NCBI GenBank assembly: GCA_934504345.1
Contig: CAKSVR010000001.1
Coordinates: forward strand, 62,001-126,000
Length of the DNA stretch: 64,000 nt
Direction: 5' to 3'
From: an uncultured Agathobaculum sp.
GTDB lineage: Bacteria; Bacillota; Clostridia; Oscillospirales; Butyricicoccaceae
Below the pieces are notes generated by a model. The model ran no database searches, was not told where the DNA came from, and saw only the letters and a list, made by a program, of their open reading frames with translations. The translations under genes were made by a program, and so were the position numbers. Positions 8,024 to 16,655 of the stretch are shown here, in pieces; the first letter of the stretch is position 1; each line of letters begins with the position of its first letter.

Positions 8024-8764
8024 ATGATCGGAACAGGCGCGCTTATCAACGCCGGTGCCGTTATCGCGGGCTCGACCGTCGGCGTGCTGCTCAAGAACGG
8101 CCTGTCAGAGCGGTTCAACCAGACTATCATGCAGAGCCTTGGCCTGTGTACCATGTTCATCGGTATGGGCGGTGCGCTCAGCGGTATGCTCACCGTGACG
8201 AACGGCGCAGTCGGCACGCAGCACACCATGCTGCTCATTCTTTGCCTTGCGCTGGGCGCGTTTATCGGTGAGGCGCTCAATATCGAGCAAAAGCTGACCG
8301 ATTTCGGCACGTTTTGTCAGAATAAGTTCGCCAAGGGCGACAACGGCTTTGTAGATGGCTTTGTCACCACCTCGCTGGTCATCTGTGTCGGCGCGATGGC
8401 GATCGTCGGCTCGCTCGAGGACGGTCTGACCGGAAACCCATCCACGCTGCTGGCCAAGTCTGTTCTCGACGGCATCGCCTGCGTGATCTTTGCCGCCTCG
8501 CTCGGCAAGGGCGTTTACCTGTCCGCGCTGCCGCTGCTGGTGTACGAGGGCGGCATCACGCTGCTCGCGCGGTTCATCCGCCCGTGGCTCACCGATGCCC
8601 TTATCGGCCAGATGTCGTGCATCGGCTCGGTGCTCATTTTCGCGGTCGGCTACAATATGATCGTCGAAAAGAAGCTGCGTGTCGGCAATCTGCTGCCCGC
8701 TATCTTCCTGCCGGTGCTGTTTTTCTTTCTCGCGCGGTTTTTCCCTGTGCTGGGCACGCTGTAA
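8024..8764 (+). CDS. DUF554 family membrane protein (YqgA/YdfK type)
   Basis: A 246-residue protein of about seven hydrophobic segments. The N-terminus (GTGALINAGAVIAGSTVGVLLKNGL) and the glycine-rich LCTMFIGMGGALSG segment match the DUF554 family, a putative transporter family without a firm substrate. It has its own consensus promoter and a GAGGGG ribosome binding site, and no partner gene. The stop codon is followed within about 30 bp by the first long inverted-repeat element. Confidence 0.85.
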   Translation: MIGTGALINAGAVIAGSTVGVLLKNGLSERFNQTIMQSLGLCTMFIGMGGALSGMLTVTNGAVGTQHTMLLILCLALGAFIGEALNIEQKLTDFGTFCQNKFAKGDNGFVDGFVTTSLVICVGAMAIVGSLEDGLTGNPSTLLAKSVLDGIACVIFAASLGKGVYLSALPLLVYEGGITLLARFIRPWLTDALIGQMSCIGSVLIFAVGYNMIVEKKLRVGNLLPAIFLPVLFFFLARFFPVLGTL

Positions 8765-8795
8765 GCCTGTTCGGTACGGGCTTCCCTCGGGATAC

Positions 8796-9562
8796 GCGAG
8801 GCGCGTGAGCGCAACGCCGTCCATGGGCGGCAGCCCTTTTCTCGGCAGCCGTTTTGTGGTGCAGACGAGTTGCGAAGCGATACGCCGTTTCCGGGCTGGG
8901 GATTTCGCCGTCTGCGGACGGCGGGAACGGATGCGCCGCCCCGGCGCTGGGGCAAAAAAGGGGTAGACACCTACGGTTTCTACCCCTCTTTTGAATCTCC
9001 CCGTTTCCCTCAGCAACCTCGCGAACGGGCCTGACGGCCCTACTTCATAGGTAACTCGCATAAAGGAACGGTATCGGCTCACGTTTTCCGCGCTGTCGCG
9101 GAGTGGTCGCGGCAGATTGCATGGGTTTTGCGTAAATCGAGTGTCGCAGAGCTCTAACGGCTTGAGCGTTGCTGTGAAAGGAATGGTCGGCGTTAAGCCG
9201 AGCCTACGAGCCGGTAACGGTACTGCCGTTCCTTTTTTCGGTCCCGAGCACAAATAGGAACGGCGCAGCCGTTCCGTGCGCCGAGGTATCCCAAAAAGAG
9301 CGGAAGATGGAGTCCCAAGAGGATAGCACTCATTTAATCCGCGCACGGCGCGGGAATAAGGTTTAGCGGCCTACGGGCAAACCACCGTAGGGGGTGTCTA
9401 TCCTTTTGGAAACCGTTCCCGCCGTCCGCAGACGGCGAAATCCCCAGCCTGGCAACGGCGTATCGCTCACGCGACTCGGTTGCACCAGAAAACGGCTGCC
9501 GAGGAATGGGCTGCCGCCCAGTCACGGCGTAGCGCTCACGCGCCTCGCGTGCACCGGAGAAC
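8796..9562. repeat. Long inverted-repeat element, copy A (~0.77 kb)
   Basis: Two long arms, 8796-8930 and 9413-9548, are imperfect reverse complements over about 135 bases (roughly 85-90% by eye). Each arm is itself built of ~65-base sub-units containing a gtGCA-acGAGTtGCG-aGCgATACGCCG pattern. Between the arms is a conserved core at 9006-9295 that recurs at 11664-11950. No sustained open reading frame with protein-like composition fits both copies. I see no transposase. It fills the space between the 3' ends of the DUF554 and hydrogenase genes. It could be a non-autonomous mobile element carrying an RNA, or a genus-specific palindromic repeat. I do not recognise it as a named family. Confidence 0.75.
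9062..9238 (+). ncRNA. Candidate structured RNA, core of element copy A
   Basis: The core begins AAAGGAACGG (9062-9071) and ends with its complement CCGTTCCTTT (9226-9235), which runs into six T, so a ~175-nt transcript closed by a 10-bp stem and ending like a terminator is possible. Inside are hairpins CCGCG/CGCGG (9089-9102) and UCGGC/GCCGA with a GUUAA loop (near 9187-9201). Flanking hairpins at 9027-9040, 9041-9053 and 9257-9275 also recur in copy B with pair-preserving changes. No promoter was identified, so transcription is not shown. Confidence 0.45.
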
Positions 9563-9588
9563 AGACTTTCAAACTGTCGATAACGAGA

Positions 9589-9622
9589 AAAAGACACCGT
9601 ACCAACCGATACGGTGTCTTTT
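9589..9622 (-). terminator. Terminator after the hydrogenase gene
   Basis: A perfect 13-bp inverted repeat, AAAAGACACCGTA (9589-9601) and TACGGTGTCTTTT (9610-9622), lies 8 bp beyond the stop codon. Confidence 0.9.
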
Positions 9623-9630
9623 GCATTCTC

Positions 9631-11160
9631 TTAATCGACCAGCTTATCCAGCTCGGCAACGTGATGCGTGCCGGTCGCGGTCTGGTGCTCCGCCTGCTTG
9701 GCATACAGGCCAACCACGGTCGCGGACTTCTTGATGGACTGCATCGTGCCTGCACCGGCCACACAACCGCCCGGACACGCCATGCCCTCGAGCAGATAGC
9801 CGTTGTATTTGCCGGCCTTGGCGGCCGTCAGCAGCTTGCGGCAATCGCGCAGACCCTCGGCGTTGGCGACCTTGATCTCACGATCCGGGTATTTCTCGTT
9901 GATGACGTTGACAACTGCCTTGGCTACGCCGCCGGAAACTGCAAAGTTACGGCCGTCGGACGAAGCATCGTTGATGCCGTGAGGATCCTCCTTGAGGTTT
10001 TCCACATCGATGTGACGGGCTGCGAAAATGCCGGCCATCTCCTCGAACGTGAGCACGAAATCGACCTCGCTTCGTACATCAGAGCGCATCGCCTCGAGCT
10101 TCTTTGCCGCGCACGGGCCGATGAAGGCCACCTTTGCACCCGGCTGATGGTGCTTGACCAAACGGGCGGTCAGGGTCATCGGCGTGAGCGCCATCGAGAT
10201 GCAGCTGGCCTGCTCCGGGAACAGCTTCTTTGCCATCATCGACCACGCCGGACAGCAGGAGGTCGCCATGAACGGCAGCTTCTCCGGTACTTCCTCTACG
10301 AAGTCCTCGGCCTCCTGTGCGGCGCACAGGTCCGCACCGATCGCGACCTCGATGATATCCGCAAAGCCGAGGCGCTTCATCGCGGCACGCAGCTTGCCCG
10401 GTGTCATCTTCGGGCCGAACTGGCCGACAAACGCCGGTGCGACAGCGGCGTAAACACGCTCGCCCGCCTGAATGGCGCGGATCATCTGGAAGATCTGCGA
10501 CTTGTCTGCGATCGCGCCGAACGGGCAGTTTACAAGGCACTGACCGCAGGAAACGCACTTTTCGTAATCAATATCGGCTCTGCCATTGCAGTCGCTGTGG
10601 ATGGCATCCATGCCGCAGGCTGCCGCGCACGGGCGCTCCTGACGAATGATGGCGTGATACTGGCAGACATCCATGCATCGGCCGCACTTGATGCACTTCT
10701 CCTGATCGATAACAGAACGGCCGTTGAAGCGGTCGAGCGATACTGCGCCCTTGGGACATACCTCAACGCACGGATGCGCCATGCAGCCCTGACAGCCGTC
10801 CGTGACCATGACCTCGTTCTCCTTGCAGGCGTGGCACGCGAACTTGATCACGTTGATGAGCGGCGGCGTGTAGTAGGTTTCCTCGCGGGTGGCGGCCTCG
10901 ATGTTGTCGGACAGCGGCGCGTGCTCGGCGGCGCTGCGGCACGGCAGACCCATCGCCAGACGCAGACGTTCGCCTACGATAGCGCGCTCGAGGAAAATAT
11001 CGTTGCGGATATTGCCCACTTCGCCCGGCATGATGTCGAACGGCAGCGATTCGATGCGGCGGTCGGTCGGCCACTCGGTATGGTACGCCATGCGCGCAAC
11101 CTCGGTGAAAATGCGGTGGCGGATCTCCTGAATACGGGTTTCTACACCTCTCATAGCCAT
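9631..11160 (-). CDS. Monomeric [FeFe] hydrogenase with ferredoxin-like N-terminal clusters
   Basis: A 509-residue protein that should couple ferredoxin oxidation to H2 formation, or act as an H2 sensor, in the cytoplasm. The first ~120 residues are not recognised. Cysteine-rich 4Fe-4S motifs follow, including CIKCGRCMDVC and CVSCGQCLVNCP, in the ferredoxin-like domain at about residues 130-250. The H-cluster motifs come next: ATSCCPAW, FIGPCAAKK and EGMACPGGCVAGAG. These variants resemble group B monomeric enzymes rather than the bifurcating HydABC type, and no hydB/hydC is adjacent. The ATG at 11160 has AGGAGG twelve bases upstream, and a second ATG is two codons in. The gene sits between two inverted-repeat elements. 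Maturation genes hydEFG are not in the window. Confidence 0.9.
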   Translation of the reverse strand: MAMRGVETRIQEIRHRIFTEVARMAYHTEWPTDRRIESLPFDIMPGEVGNIRNDIFLERAIVGERLRLAMGLPCRSAAEHAPLSDNIEAATREETYYTPPLINVIKFACHACKENEVMVTDGCQGCMAHPCVEVCPKGAVSLDRFNGRSVIDQEKCIKCGRCMDVCQYHAIIRQERPCAAACGMDAIHSDCNGRADIDYEKCVSCGQCLVNCPFGAIADKSQIFQMIRAIQAGERVYAAVAPAFVGQFGPKMTPGKLRAAMKRLGFADIIEVAIGADLCAAQEAEDFVEEVPEKLPFMATSCCPAWSMMAKKLFPEQASCISMALTPMTLTARLVKHHQPGAKVAFIGPCAAKKLEAMRSDVRSEVDFVLTFEEMAGIFAARHIDVENLKEDPHGINDASSDGRNFAVSGGVAKAVVNVINEKYPDREIKVANAEGLRDCRKLLTAAKAGKYNGYLLEGMACPGGCVAGAGTMQSIKKSATVVGLYAKQAEHQTATGTHHVAELDKLVD

Positions 11161-11308
11161 AGCTTGTTTTATCCTCCTAATCCATATCGACCCGGAAAAT
11201 CGGGTCGTCCCTGTCATGCTATCTTGTGAGCGCTCCCGGCAGAGCGCACGAGTTCTTATAACAGGATACCATAAACAGGGCATTCTGCAAAGGGCATTTG
11301 TAGATTTT

Positions 11309-11338
11309 TTAACAATTACTTTGTTAAAAATTTACCTA
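11309..11338. promoter_or_regulatory. Candidate Rex-type operator upstream of the hydrogenase gene
   Basis: TTGTTAAAAATTTACCTA (11321-11338) matches the clostridial Rex pattern TTGTTAANNNNTTAACAA perfectly in the first half and at 5 of 7 bases in the second. It overlaps a 7-bp inverted repeat, TTAACAA (11309-11315) and TTGTTAA (11321-11327). It lies about 150 bp upstream of the hydrogenase start. Rex, a NADH/NAD+ sensor, commonly controls hydrogenase genes in Clostridia. A possible minus-strand promoter, TTGCAG-16 bp-TATCCT, lies between the site and the gene. Confidence 0.4.
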
Positions 11339-11424
11339 TGTTTTTTGGGCATTTTGTTAAAAAACAAAGGATAGATGGACAAGTGTCCGTCTATCCCCTG
11401 CAAATTCGTGTGTATTCCCTTTCC

Positions 11425-12205
11425 GGCAGCCATTCCCGGCAGCCGCCGTCCGGTGCAACCGAGTTGCGAAGCAATACGCCCTTTCCGGGCGGCAGCCTTT
11501 TTCTCGGCACTCTTTACATGGTGCATACGAGTTGCGTTAGCAATACGCCGTTGCCGGGCTGGGGATTTCGCGCTCTGCGGAGCGCGGGAACGTGCCGCTC
11601 GCGCGGCGGGCGCAAAAAGGGAGGGACACCTACGGTTTCCCTCCCTCTTTGAACTCCTACCTTTCCCTCGGCAACCTCGCGAACAGGCCTGCGGCCCTAC
11701 TTCGTAAGTAACTCGCATAAAGGAACGGGTATCAGCTGACGTTTTCCGCATAGTCGCGGCGTAATCACGGCAGATTGCTCGGGTTTTGCGTAACTGGGTG
11801 TAGCAGACCGTTAACGGCTTGAGCGCAGCTGTGAAAGGAATGGTCGGCGTTAAGCCGAGCCTATCAGACGGTAGCGGTACTGCCGTTCCTTTTTTCGGTC
11901 CCACCTCTAAGTAGGAACGCTTGCGTTCCGTCGCTCCGAGGTATCCCAAAAGGGAAAAGGGGAACTTCCTAAGAGGGTGGAAAACCGTAGGTTGTCTACC
12001 CTCTTAGGCCCCGCGCGGGAGCGCCGTTCTCCCGCGCTCCGCAGAGCGCGAAACTCCCCCGCCCGGCAACGGCGTATCGCTTACGCGACTCGTATGCACC
12101 ACGTAACGGCTGCCGAGGAACGGGTTGCCGCCCATCTGCGGCGCAGCGCTCACGCGCCTCGTGTGCCACGGAAAGCGGCTGCCGCCGAACGCGCTGCCGC
12201 CCGGC
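11425..12205. repeat. Long inverted-repeat element, copy B (~0.78 kb)
   Basis: Same architecture as copy A. The left arm at about 11425-11592 has two clear ~65-base sub-units, the core is at 11664-11950, and the right arm at about 12021-12205 is the reverse complement of the left. Just inside the left arm is a short inverted repeat of GGAGGGA/TCCCTCC type around 11620-11650, matched in position by GGGGTAGA/TCTACCCC in copy A. The right arm ends only about 2 bp before the stop codon of the GGDEF-EAL gene, so the element may also serve as its 3' end. The left end is about 85 bp upstream of the candidate Rex site. Confidence 0.75.
11719..11895 (+). ncRNA. Candidate structured RNA, core of element copy B
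   Basis: Same closing stem as copy A: AAAGGAACGG (11719-11728) pairs with CCGTTCCTTT (11883-11892), followed by T. Helices that change sequence but keep pairing relative to copy A: GGAACGC/GCGTTCC at 11914-11929 (GGAACGG/CCGTTCC in A), TACTT/AAGTA at 11698-11710 (TACTT/AGGTA in A), and CCGC/GCGG near 11747-11760 (CCGCG/CGCGG in A). Two copies give only limited covariation, so the RNA call is tentative. Confidence 0.45.
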
Positions 12206-12206
12206 A

Positions 12207-15200
12207 TCAATACTGATTCATCTGCTGGATGACCGACATCGCCTTCGGGCTGATCTCGCTCGGCATGGCCGCCGGCTTTGCCAGCAGATAGCCCTGAAGC
12301 AGATCAACGCCCAGCTCAATCACCTTACGCAGCTCGTTCTCGGTTTCGATGCCCTCCGCAACGATCTTCATGCCGCGGCGGTGCGCGTAATCCGTGATGT
12401 TCGAAACGAGCTGCTGCTTGTCCAGGTCGGTGTCAATGTCGCGGATGATGGTGATGTCCACCTTGATGTAATCCGGCGTCAGCTCGAGCAGGCTGTTGCT
12501 GTTGCTGTAACCGCTTCCCCAGTCATCCAGCGCGAGCTCGCCCTGCCCGGCCAGTGTCCTGCGCTTGCGGTCGAGCGCCTCGTGGTCGATCTCCTCCTCC
12601 TCGGTGATCTCGATAACAAGGTCATTTATCAGCTCGGCAAACTGCTCGCTGTACGCGGCAGCATCCTCGTCTGTCAGGCTGATGTTCGCGATCGAGTTGA
12701 GGAACAGCTTCGCGCCCTCGTGCAGATGGCCCTTGCTCCGCATGGCGAGGAACGTTTCCGAGGCCTTGAACACCGTCAGGTGCTCCACCTCGTACAGCTT
12801 GTTCATCTCACGCGCCAGCTTCATAACCTGCAGCGGCGAGTTCAGGATGGGCATATCGATACGCATGAGCGCCTCATACGCCGCCACCCTGCCGTTAAAC
12901 GCCGAGAAAATGGGCTGGAAATGATAGTTTACGCTGCTGTCGCGCAGCATTTGCAGGAATTCACTGCACAGCTGTGCCGCGTAGGCCTCCTGATTATAGG
13001 CGCCGATGTCAAACTCACCCATCGTGCCCTTCGTGGCCCGCTTGACCTGATACATTGCGAAATCGGCGTACTTTTTCAGGGTCATCATATCGGTGCCGTT
13101 GTCCGGATACCACGCGATGCCGCCCGAAATGCTGATATGCATGGTGCCGCCGTCCGGCAGGACCGCCGTGCGCGCCTGCATGGCCGCGCTGAGCGTTTTC
13201 AGCTCGCTGCGGATGGCATCGCAGCTGTCGTAGCCGTAAAACAGCACGACGAACTCATCACCCGACAGGCGGGCGCAGATAGAGTTCTGCGGCAGCGTTT
13301 CCGCGAAGCACTGACCCGCCAAATTGATATAGCGGTCGCCCCAGTCGTGTCCGAACGTGTCGTTGATGCGCTTCAGATTGTCCATATCCATCATCAGCAG
13401 CGCGGCGTGCTTGAGCTTTTCCGGCGTGCGGAACAGCGTTTTTGTCTTGCTGTCGAACGCACGGCGGTTGTACAGCCCGGTCAGCACATCGTAGTCGCGC
13501 TCGTGCTCGATGCGGCGGCGCTCGACGGTGGCCACGGTCACATCCTCGACCAGACCGACCTGCACACCCTTTTCACAGGTGATACGCAGCATGACATAGC
13601 GCTCAGAGCCGTCCTCCTGCGGGATGGTGAACACGCAGCCGCCGTCCAGCAGGCCGAAGCTCTCCCGCTGGAGCACCAGATCCTCCATCAGCATCTCAAA
13701 CAGGTGCGTATCGAGCGTGTTCCTATCGGGCTTCGGCATACCGAGCATGGGGAAAAAGTTTTCGGTGACATAGACCTTGTCGCTGTCATCGCGCAGCTCG
13801 TAGCCGCCCAGCTCGATGCTCGCCATGTCCATGATACGCAGGAACTTGGTGGATGTATCCAGAATATCCTGACTGAGCTGGGTGATCGCAGTCGAAAAGC
13901 GGTCAAGCTCGCGGATGCCCGTGCGCGACAGCTGCGGGATGGTGCTGCTATTGTCCTGTGCAGCGGCCACCTCGGCGGACAGCTGCGTGATCGGGCGCGC
14001 CAGTCTGCGGCTGACGAAATAGCTGCACAGCAGACCTATGATCATCGTCAGGACCACGGCCAGCATCAGCAGCGTCTGCATATCGTTCGAAAAGCGGTAG
14101 AGCGCGCTCTCCGGCACCACGCCGAGCAGCAGCCATCGCTCACTCGAGAACGGCGCATTGCGGTCGTACAGAACCAGCGGCTGTGCGCTGGTGAAATACT
14201 TCACGCCCTCTATTATGATGCTGCCGCTGCCGTTCTCATTAAGGAACGTCATGTGGCCTTTCTGCTTTTTCAGTGTCGCATCTCTGCCGGACAGCAGGAC
14301 GGTTTGCAGCGTGAGATTGCGGTCGGTCAGCTTGCCGTTGGTTTCGGCCAGCACATAAGTGCCCGTGCCGTCATTCTGGAGCTCGGTCAGCGGCAGCTTT
14401 TCGGCCAGATAGCTGGTCAGCAGCTCCACGCCCACTACGCCGTACACCGTGCCGTTCGACAGGATGAGCGGCTGTGCATACGCGACTGCATCGCGGTTAT
14501 CTCCCGGCAGCGTGTAGGGCGCGGTCGTCCAGCGGCCGTACTGTGCCGCCAGCAGCCTGTCGTCATCCTGATACGCCGCCTGAAACGGACTGTACACGAA
14601 ATCACCGGCTTCGGTGTAATCCAGCGCGGGCTGCCAGCACGCATCTGTCGAGATACGCATGGATTTGACGAGCGAGGCCGGTGCAAACTCGAGCATCAGG
14701 TCCTCATTTCGCTCGGAGGCCACCGCATCCGGGTCGAGGTCGCGCACATAGAGGCCCGGCAGACGGGCATTGGTGCGGGAATCGTCCAGATCGCGGGTAT
14801 TCAGCACCACGAACACGCCCGTTACCGACGAACGGCGCAGCTGCGCCACCACTTTGTCCGAGATGGCCTCGAGCAGCGGCTCGCTCGCCGCGCTGTTCGT
14901 GCCCAGCGTGTCCCGCGCGATCGTGCCGTCCGCGAGCAGCTTTTCTGTCTGTGCATTGATGTATGCGGGCAGATCGTCCAGATTCTGTGCATCCAGCAGG
15001 AAGCTCTCCAGATAGCTGCGGCGGTTCTCGACCTGCTTGGCGAGGATGTCCTCCGCGTTGCGGTCGAGCTGCTGCGGCACGCGGCTGACCGCGATGGAGC
15101 CGATCAGCAGCACGACAACGACCACCAGTATCGCCAGAACCGATATGAATATGGTGGAAAAGACCGAACGCTCCGGCTTTTCCGCTGGTTTATTGCGTTT

Positions 15201-15209
15201 TTTCTTCAC
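12207..15209 (-). CDS. Membrane-bound GGDEF-EAL protein with an extracellular sensor domain
   Basis: A 1000-residue signalling protein for cyclic di-GMP. It has a membrane segment at ~18-42, an extracytoplasmic domain of double-Cache type at ~45-370, a second membrane segment at ~377-398, a HAMP-like linker to ~450, a PAS-like stretch, then GGDEF (~570-730) and EAL (~745-985). The diguanylate cyclase signature reads SGDEF (RLSGDEFVV), a variant compatible with activity. The EAL domain keeps YEALMR, FLNS, VIEITEEEE, LDDWGSGYSN, YIKVD, VAEGIE and LLQGY, so hydrolysis of cyclic di-GMP is likely. The start is GTG at 15209, with AAGGGG ten bases upstream. It lies 21 bp after a solute-binding lipoprotein gene, its probable sensory partner. 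Confidence 0.93.
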   Translation of the reverse strand: MKKKRNKPAEKPERSVFSTIFISVLAILVVVVVLLIGSIAVSRVPQQLDRNAEDILAKQVENRRSYLESFLLDAQNLDDLPAYINAQTEKLLADGTIARDTLGTNSAASEPLLEAISDKVVAQLRRSSVTGVFVVLNTRDLDDSRTNARLPGLYVRDLDPDAVASERNEDLMLEFAPASLVKSMRISTDACWQPALDYTEAGDFVYSPFQAAYQDDDRLLAAQYGRWTTAPYTLPGDNRDAVAYAQPLILSNGTVYGVVGVELLTSYLAEKLPLTELQNDGTGTYVLAETNGKLTDRNLTLQTVLLSGRDATLKKQKGHMTFLNENGSGSIIIEGVKYFTSAQPLVLYDRNAPFSSERWLLLGVVPESALYRFSNDMQTLLMLAVVLTMIIGLLCSYFVSRRLARPITQLSAEVAAAQDNSSTIPQLSRTGIRELDRFSTAITQLSQDILDTSTKFLRIMDMASIELGGYELRDDSDKVYVTENFFPMLGMPKPDRNTLDTHLFEMLMEDLVLQRESFGLLDGGCVFTIPQEDGSERYVMLRITCEKGVQVGLVEDVTVATVERRRIEHERDYDVLTGLYNRRAFDSKTKTLFRTPEKLKHAALLMMDMDNLKRINDTFGHDWGDRYINLAGQCFAETLPQNSICARLSGDEFVVLFYGYDSCDAIRSELKTLSAAMQARTAVLPDGGTMHISISGGIAWYPDNGTDMMTLKKYADFAMYQVKRATKGTMGEFDIGAYNQEAYAAQLCSEFLQMLRDSSVNYHFQPIFSAFNGRVAAYEALMRIDMPILNSPLQVMKLAREMNKLYEVEHLTVFKASETFLAMRSKGHLHEGAKLFLNSIANISLTDEDAAAYSEQFAELINDLVIEITEEEEIDHEALDRKRRTLAGQGELALDDWGSGYSNSNSLLELTPDYIKVDITIIRDIDTDLDKQQLVSNITDYAHRRGMKIVAEGIETENELRKVIELGVDLLQGYLLAKPAAMPSEISPKAMSVIQQMNQY

Positions 15210-15230
15210 GCGCGCCGCCTGCCCCTTCTT

Positions 15231-16655
15231 TTATCCCTCGAACGCCTGAAGCTGCGTCAGGGTATCCTGATACCAGCCGTCAAAGTATGCATCCGAGAGG
15301 AACTCTGCCTCTGCCTGCTCCGCGCTCTGCCCTGCGGCAATGCGCTGCTCTACGGTGTCGCGGTCCGCCACGGCGAGATCGCTCATCGCGTATTCCAGCA
15401 CCTTACGGGCATCCTTGCCTGCGGCAAAGGCCCGGGTGGTGTACATCTCGTCCTCATTGACGGTCTTGACGGCCATGCTGAGCACATCCTGCACGGCTTT
15501 CGTCATCTCCACGCCGCTGCTGAGCAGTTTTTCCTCTTGATTGGCCTCGTAGGTCACCGGCAGATAGCCCGAGCCGACCGAGAACGCAATGTTGTTCTCC
15601 GGCGCGGTGAACCACTTGAGGAAGGTCACGCTGGCCTTGATCTCGGCCTCGTCGCCCTTGGTGACGACCATGCCCGCGCCCTGCTGCACAGAGATCGGCG
15701 CACTGCCCTCGAAATGCGGGTTGGGCAGCACCTTGAGCGTGATCTCGTGGCTGTCGGTGTCGCTCGTCAGCACATCGGTCGGGAAGAACGTTGCGCTCGA
15801 GTTCGAGCCGACATAGCCCAGGATGGTGCCGGTCTTGATGTCATCGCTGCGGAAGTGACCGGTGGCCTCGAAATAGCCCTTGACGAACGGCACATAGTAG
15901 TTATCCCACAGCTTGCGGATAACGTCCTTGTCGAAGTGCAGGGTCATTTTGCCGTCCTGTACATCAAAAATGGTGCAGCCGAGCTCCTTTGCGCCGATGA
16001 GCATATAGTTCGCCATCGCATCGCGGCCGAACAGCGCACGGCCGTCATCCGGTGCGGCGGTCTGTGCATCCGTCCAGTCGTAGTATTTCTCTGCGGTGGC
16101 CGTCACGCCCTCGACGGTCGCAAGATCGTCATAGGCCGCGCCGGTCGCCTGCGCGAATGCCTGCCAGTCGGTATCGTTCAGGCACAGGATCTCGGTGGAC
16201 TTGGCCGTCGGGAAGATCTTCATCTCGCCCGAGCCGTCGAAATCGCCCTCCTCGAGATAGCCCTTGATGTAGGCGCTCTTTTCCGCATCGGTCAGGTAGT
16301 CGTTCAGATCGACCACAAGGCCGAGGTGGTCGAGCGCATACGCGGTATCCGCGTAACCGGAGAAGATGTTGGGCAGCTCCTCTGCACCGACCTTGCCCTC
16401 CGCGGCGTTCATCACGTTCACCTCGAGGTCGTTGACACTGCCCTGACTCTCGCATTCGACCGTGATGCCCTGCTCCTTGCCGACGGTGTCGTTGAAGGTC
16501 TGCACCATGTCGTTGAACGTTTCGAGCTGACCGCCGTTATAGTAATTCCAGATGGTGATCGTCACCGGTTCCTTTTTCGCACCGCAGCCCGCGCACAGCG
16601 CGGCCAGCATGGCTGCACCGGTCACACCGGCGATGAATCTCCTGCTGACTTTCAT
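15231..16655 (-). CDS. Extracellular solute-binding lipoprotein (family 1 type), without a transporter
   Basis: A 474-residue protein beginning MKVSRRFIAGVTG, with a lipobox LCAGC at residues ~20-24, so it should be tethered to the outer face of the membrane. The mature part opens VTITIWNYYNGGQ, the usual first strand of sugar- or oligosaccharide-binding proteins of ABC importers, and later has KWFTAPENN and a C-terminal helical region. No permease or ATPase gene is nearby. Instead the next gene, 21 bp away, is the GGDEF-EAL protein. The binding protein may therefore report ligand to the Cache domain (inference). The ATG at 16655 has AAAGGGG upstream. The reading frame continues upstream without a stop, but that part is an antisense shadow of the symporter gene. 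Confidence 0.88.
   Translation of the reverse strand: MKVSRRFIAGVTGAAMLAALCAGCGAKKEPVTITIWNYYNGGQLETFNDMVQTFNDTVGKEQGITVECESQGSVNDLEVNVMNAAEGKVGAEELPNIFSGYADTAYALDHLGLVVDLNDYLTDAEKSAYIKGYLEEGDFDGSGEMKIFPTAKSTEILCLNDTDWQAFAQATGAAYDDLATVEGVTATAEKYYDWTDAQTAAPDDGRALFGRDAMANYMLIGAKELGCTIFDVQDGKMTLHFDKDVIRKLWDNYYVPFVKGYFEATGHFRSDDIKTGTILGYVGSNSSATFFPTDVLTSDTDSHEITLKVLPNPHFEGSAPISVQQGAGMVVTKGDEAEIKASVTFLKWFTAPENNIAFSVGSGYLPVTYEANQEEKLLSSGVEMTKAVQDVLSMAVKTVNEDEMYTTRAFAAGKDARKVLEYAMSDLAVADRDTVEQRIAAGQSAEQAEAEFLSDAYFDGWYQDTLTQLQAFEG

Noticed and set aside
8105..9346. A 413-codon open frame on the minus strand through element copy A, and a 205-codon one at 11332-11949 in copy B
   Set aside because: They share the segment MRVTYEVGP because the DNA repeat is conserved, but the frames extend into the antisense of DUF554 or through inverted arms, lack ribosome binding sites and have unnatural composition. 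RNA or DNA-level conservation explains them better.
8796..9562. CRISPR array in the repetitive region after DUF554
   Set aside because: The repeats are inverted arms and ~65-base related sub-units, not short direct repeats with unique spacers, and no cas gene is present.
9394..11229. A 611-codon frame opposite the hydrogenase gene
   Set aside because: It is an antisense shadow of a GC-rich gene whose protein has clear H-cluster motifs.
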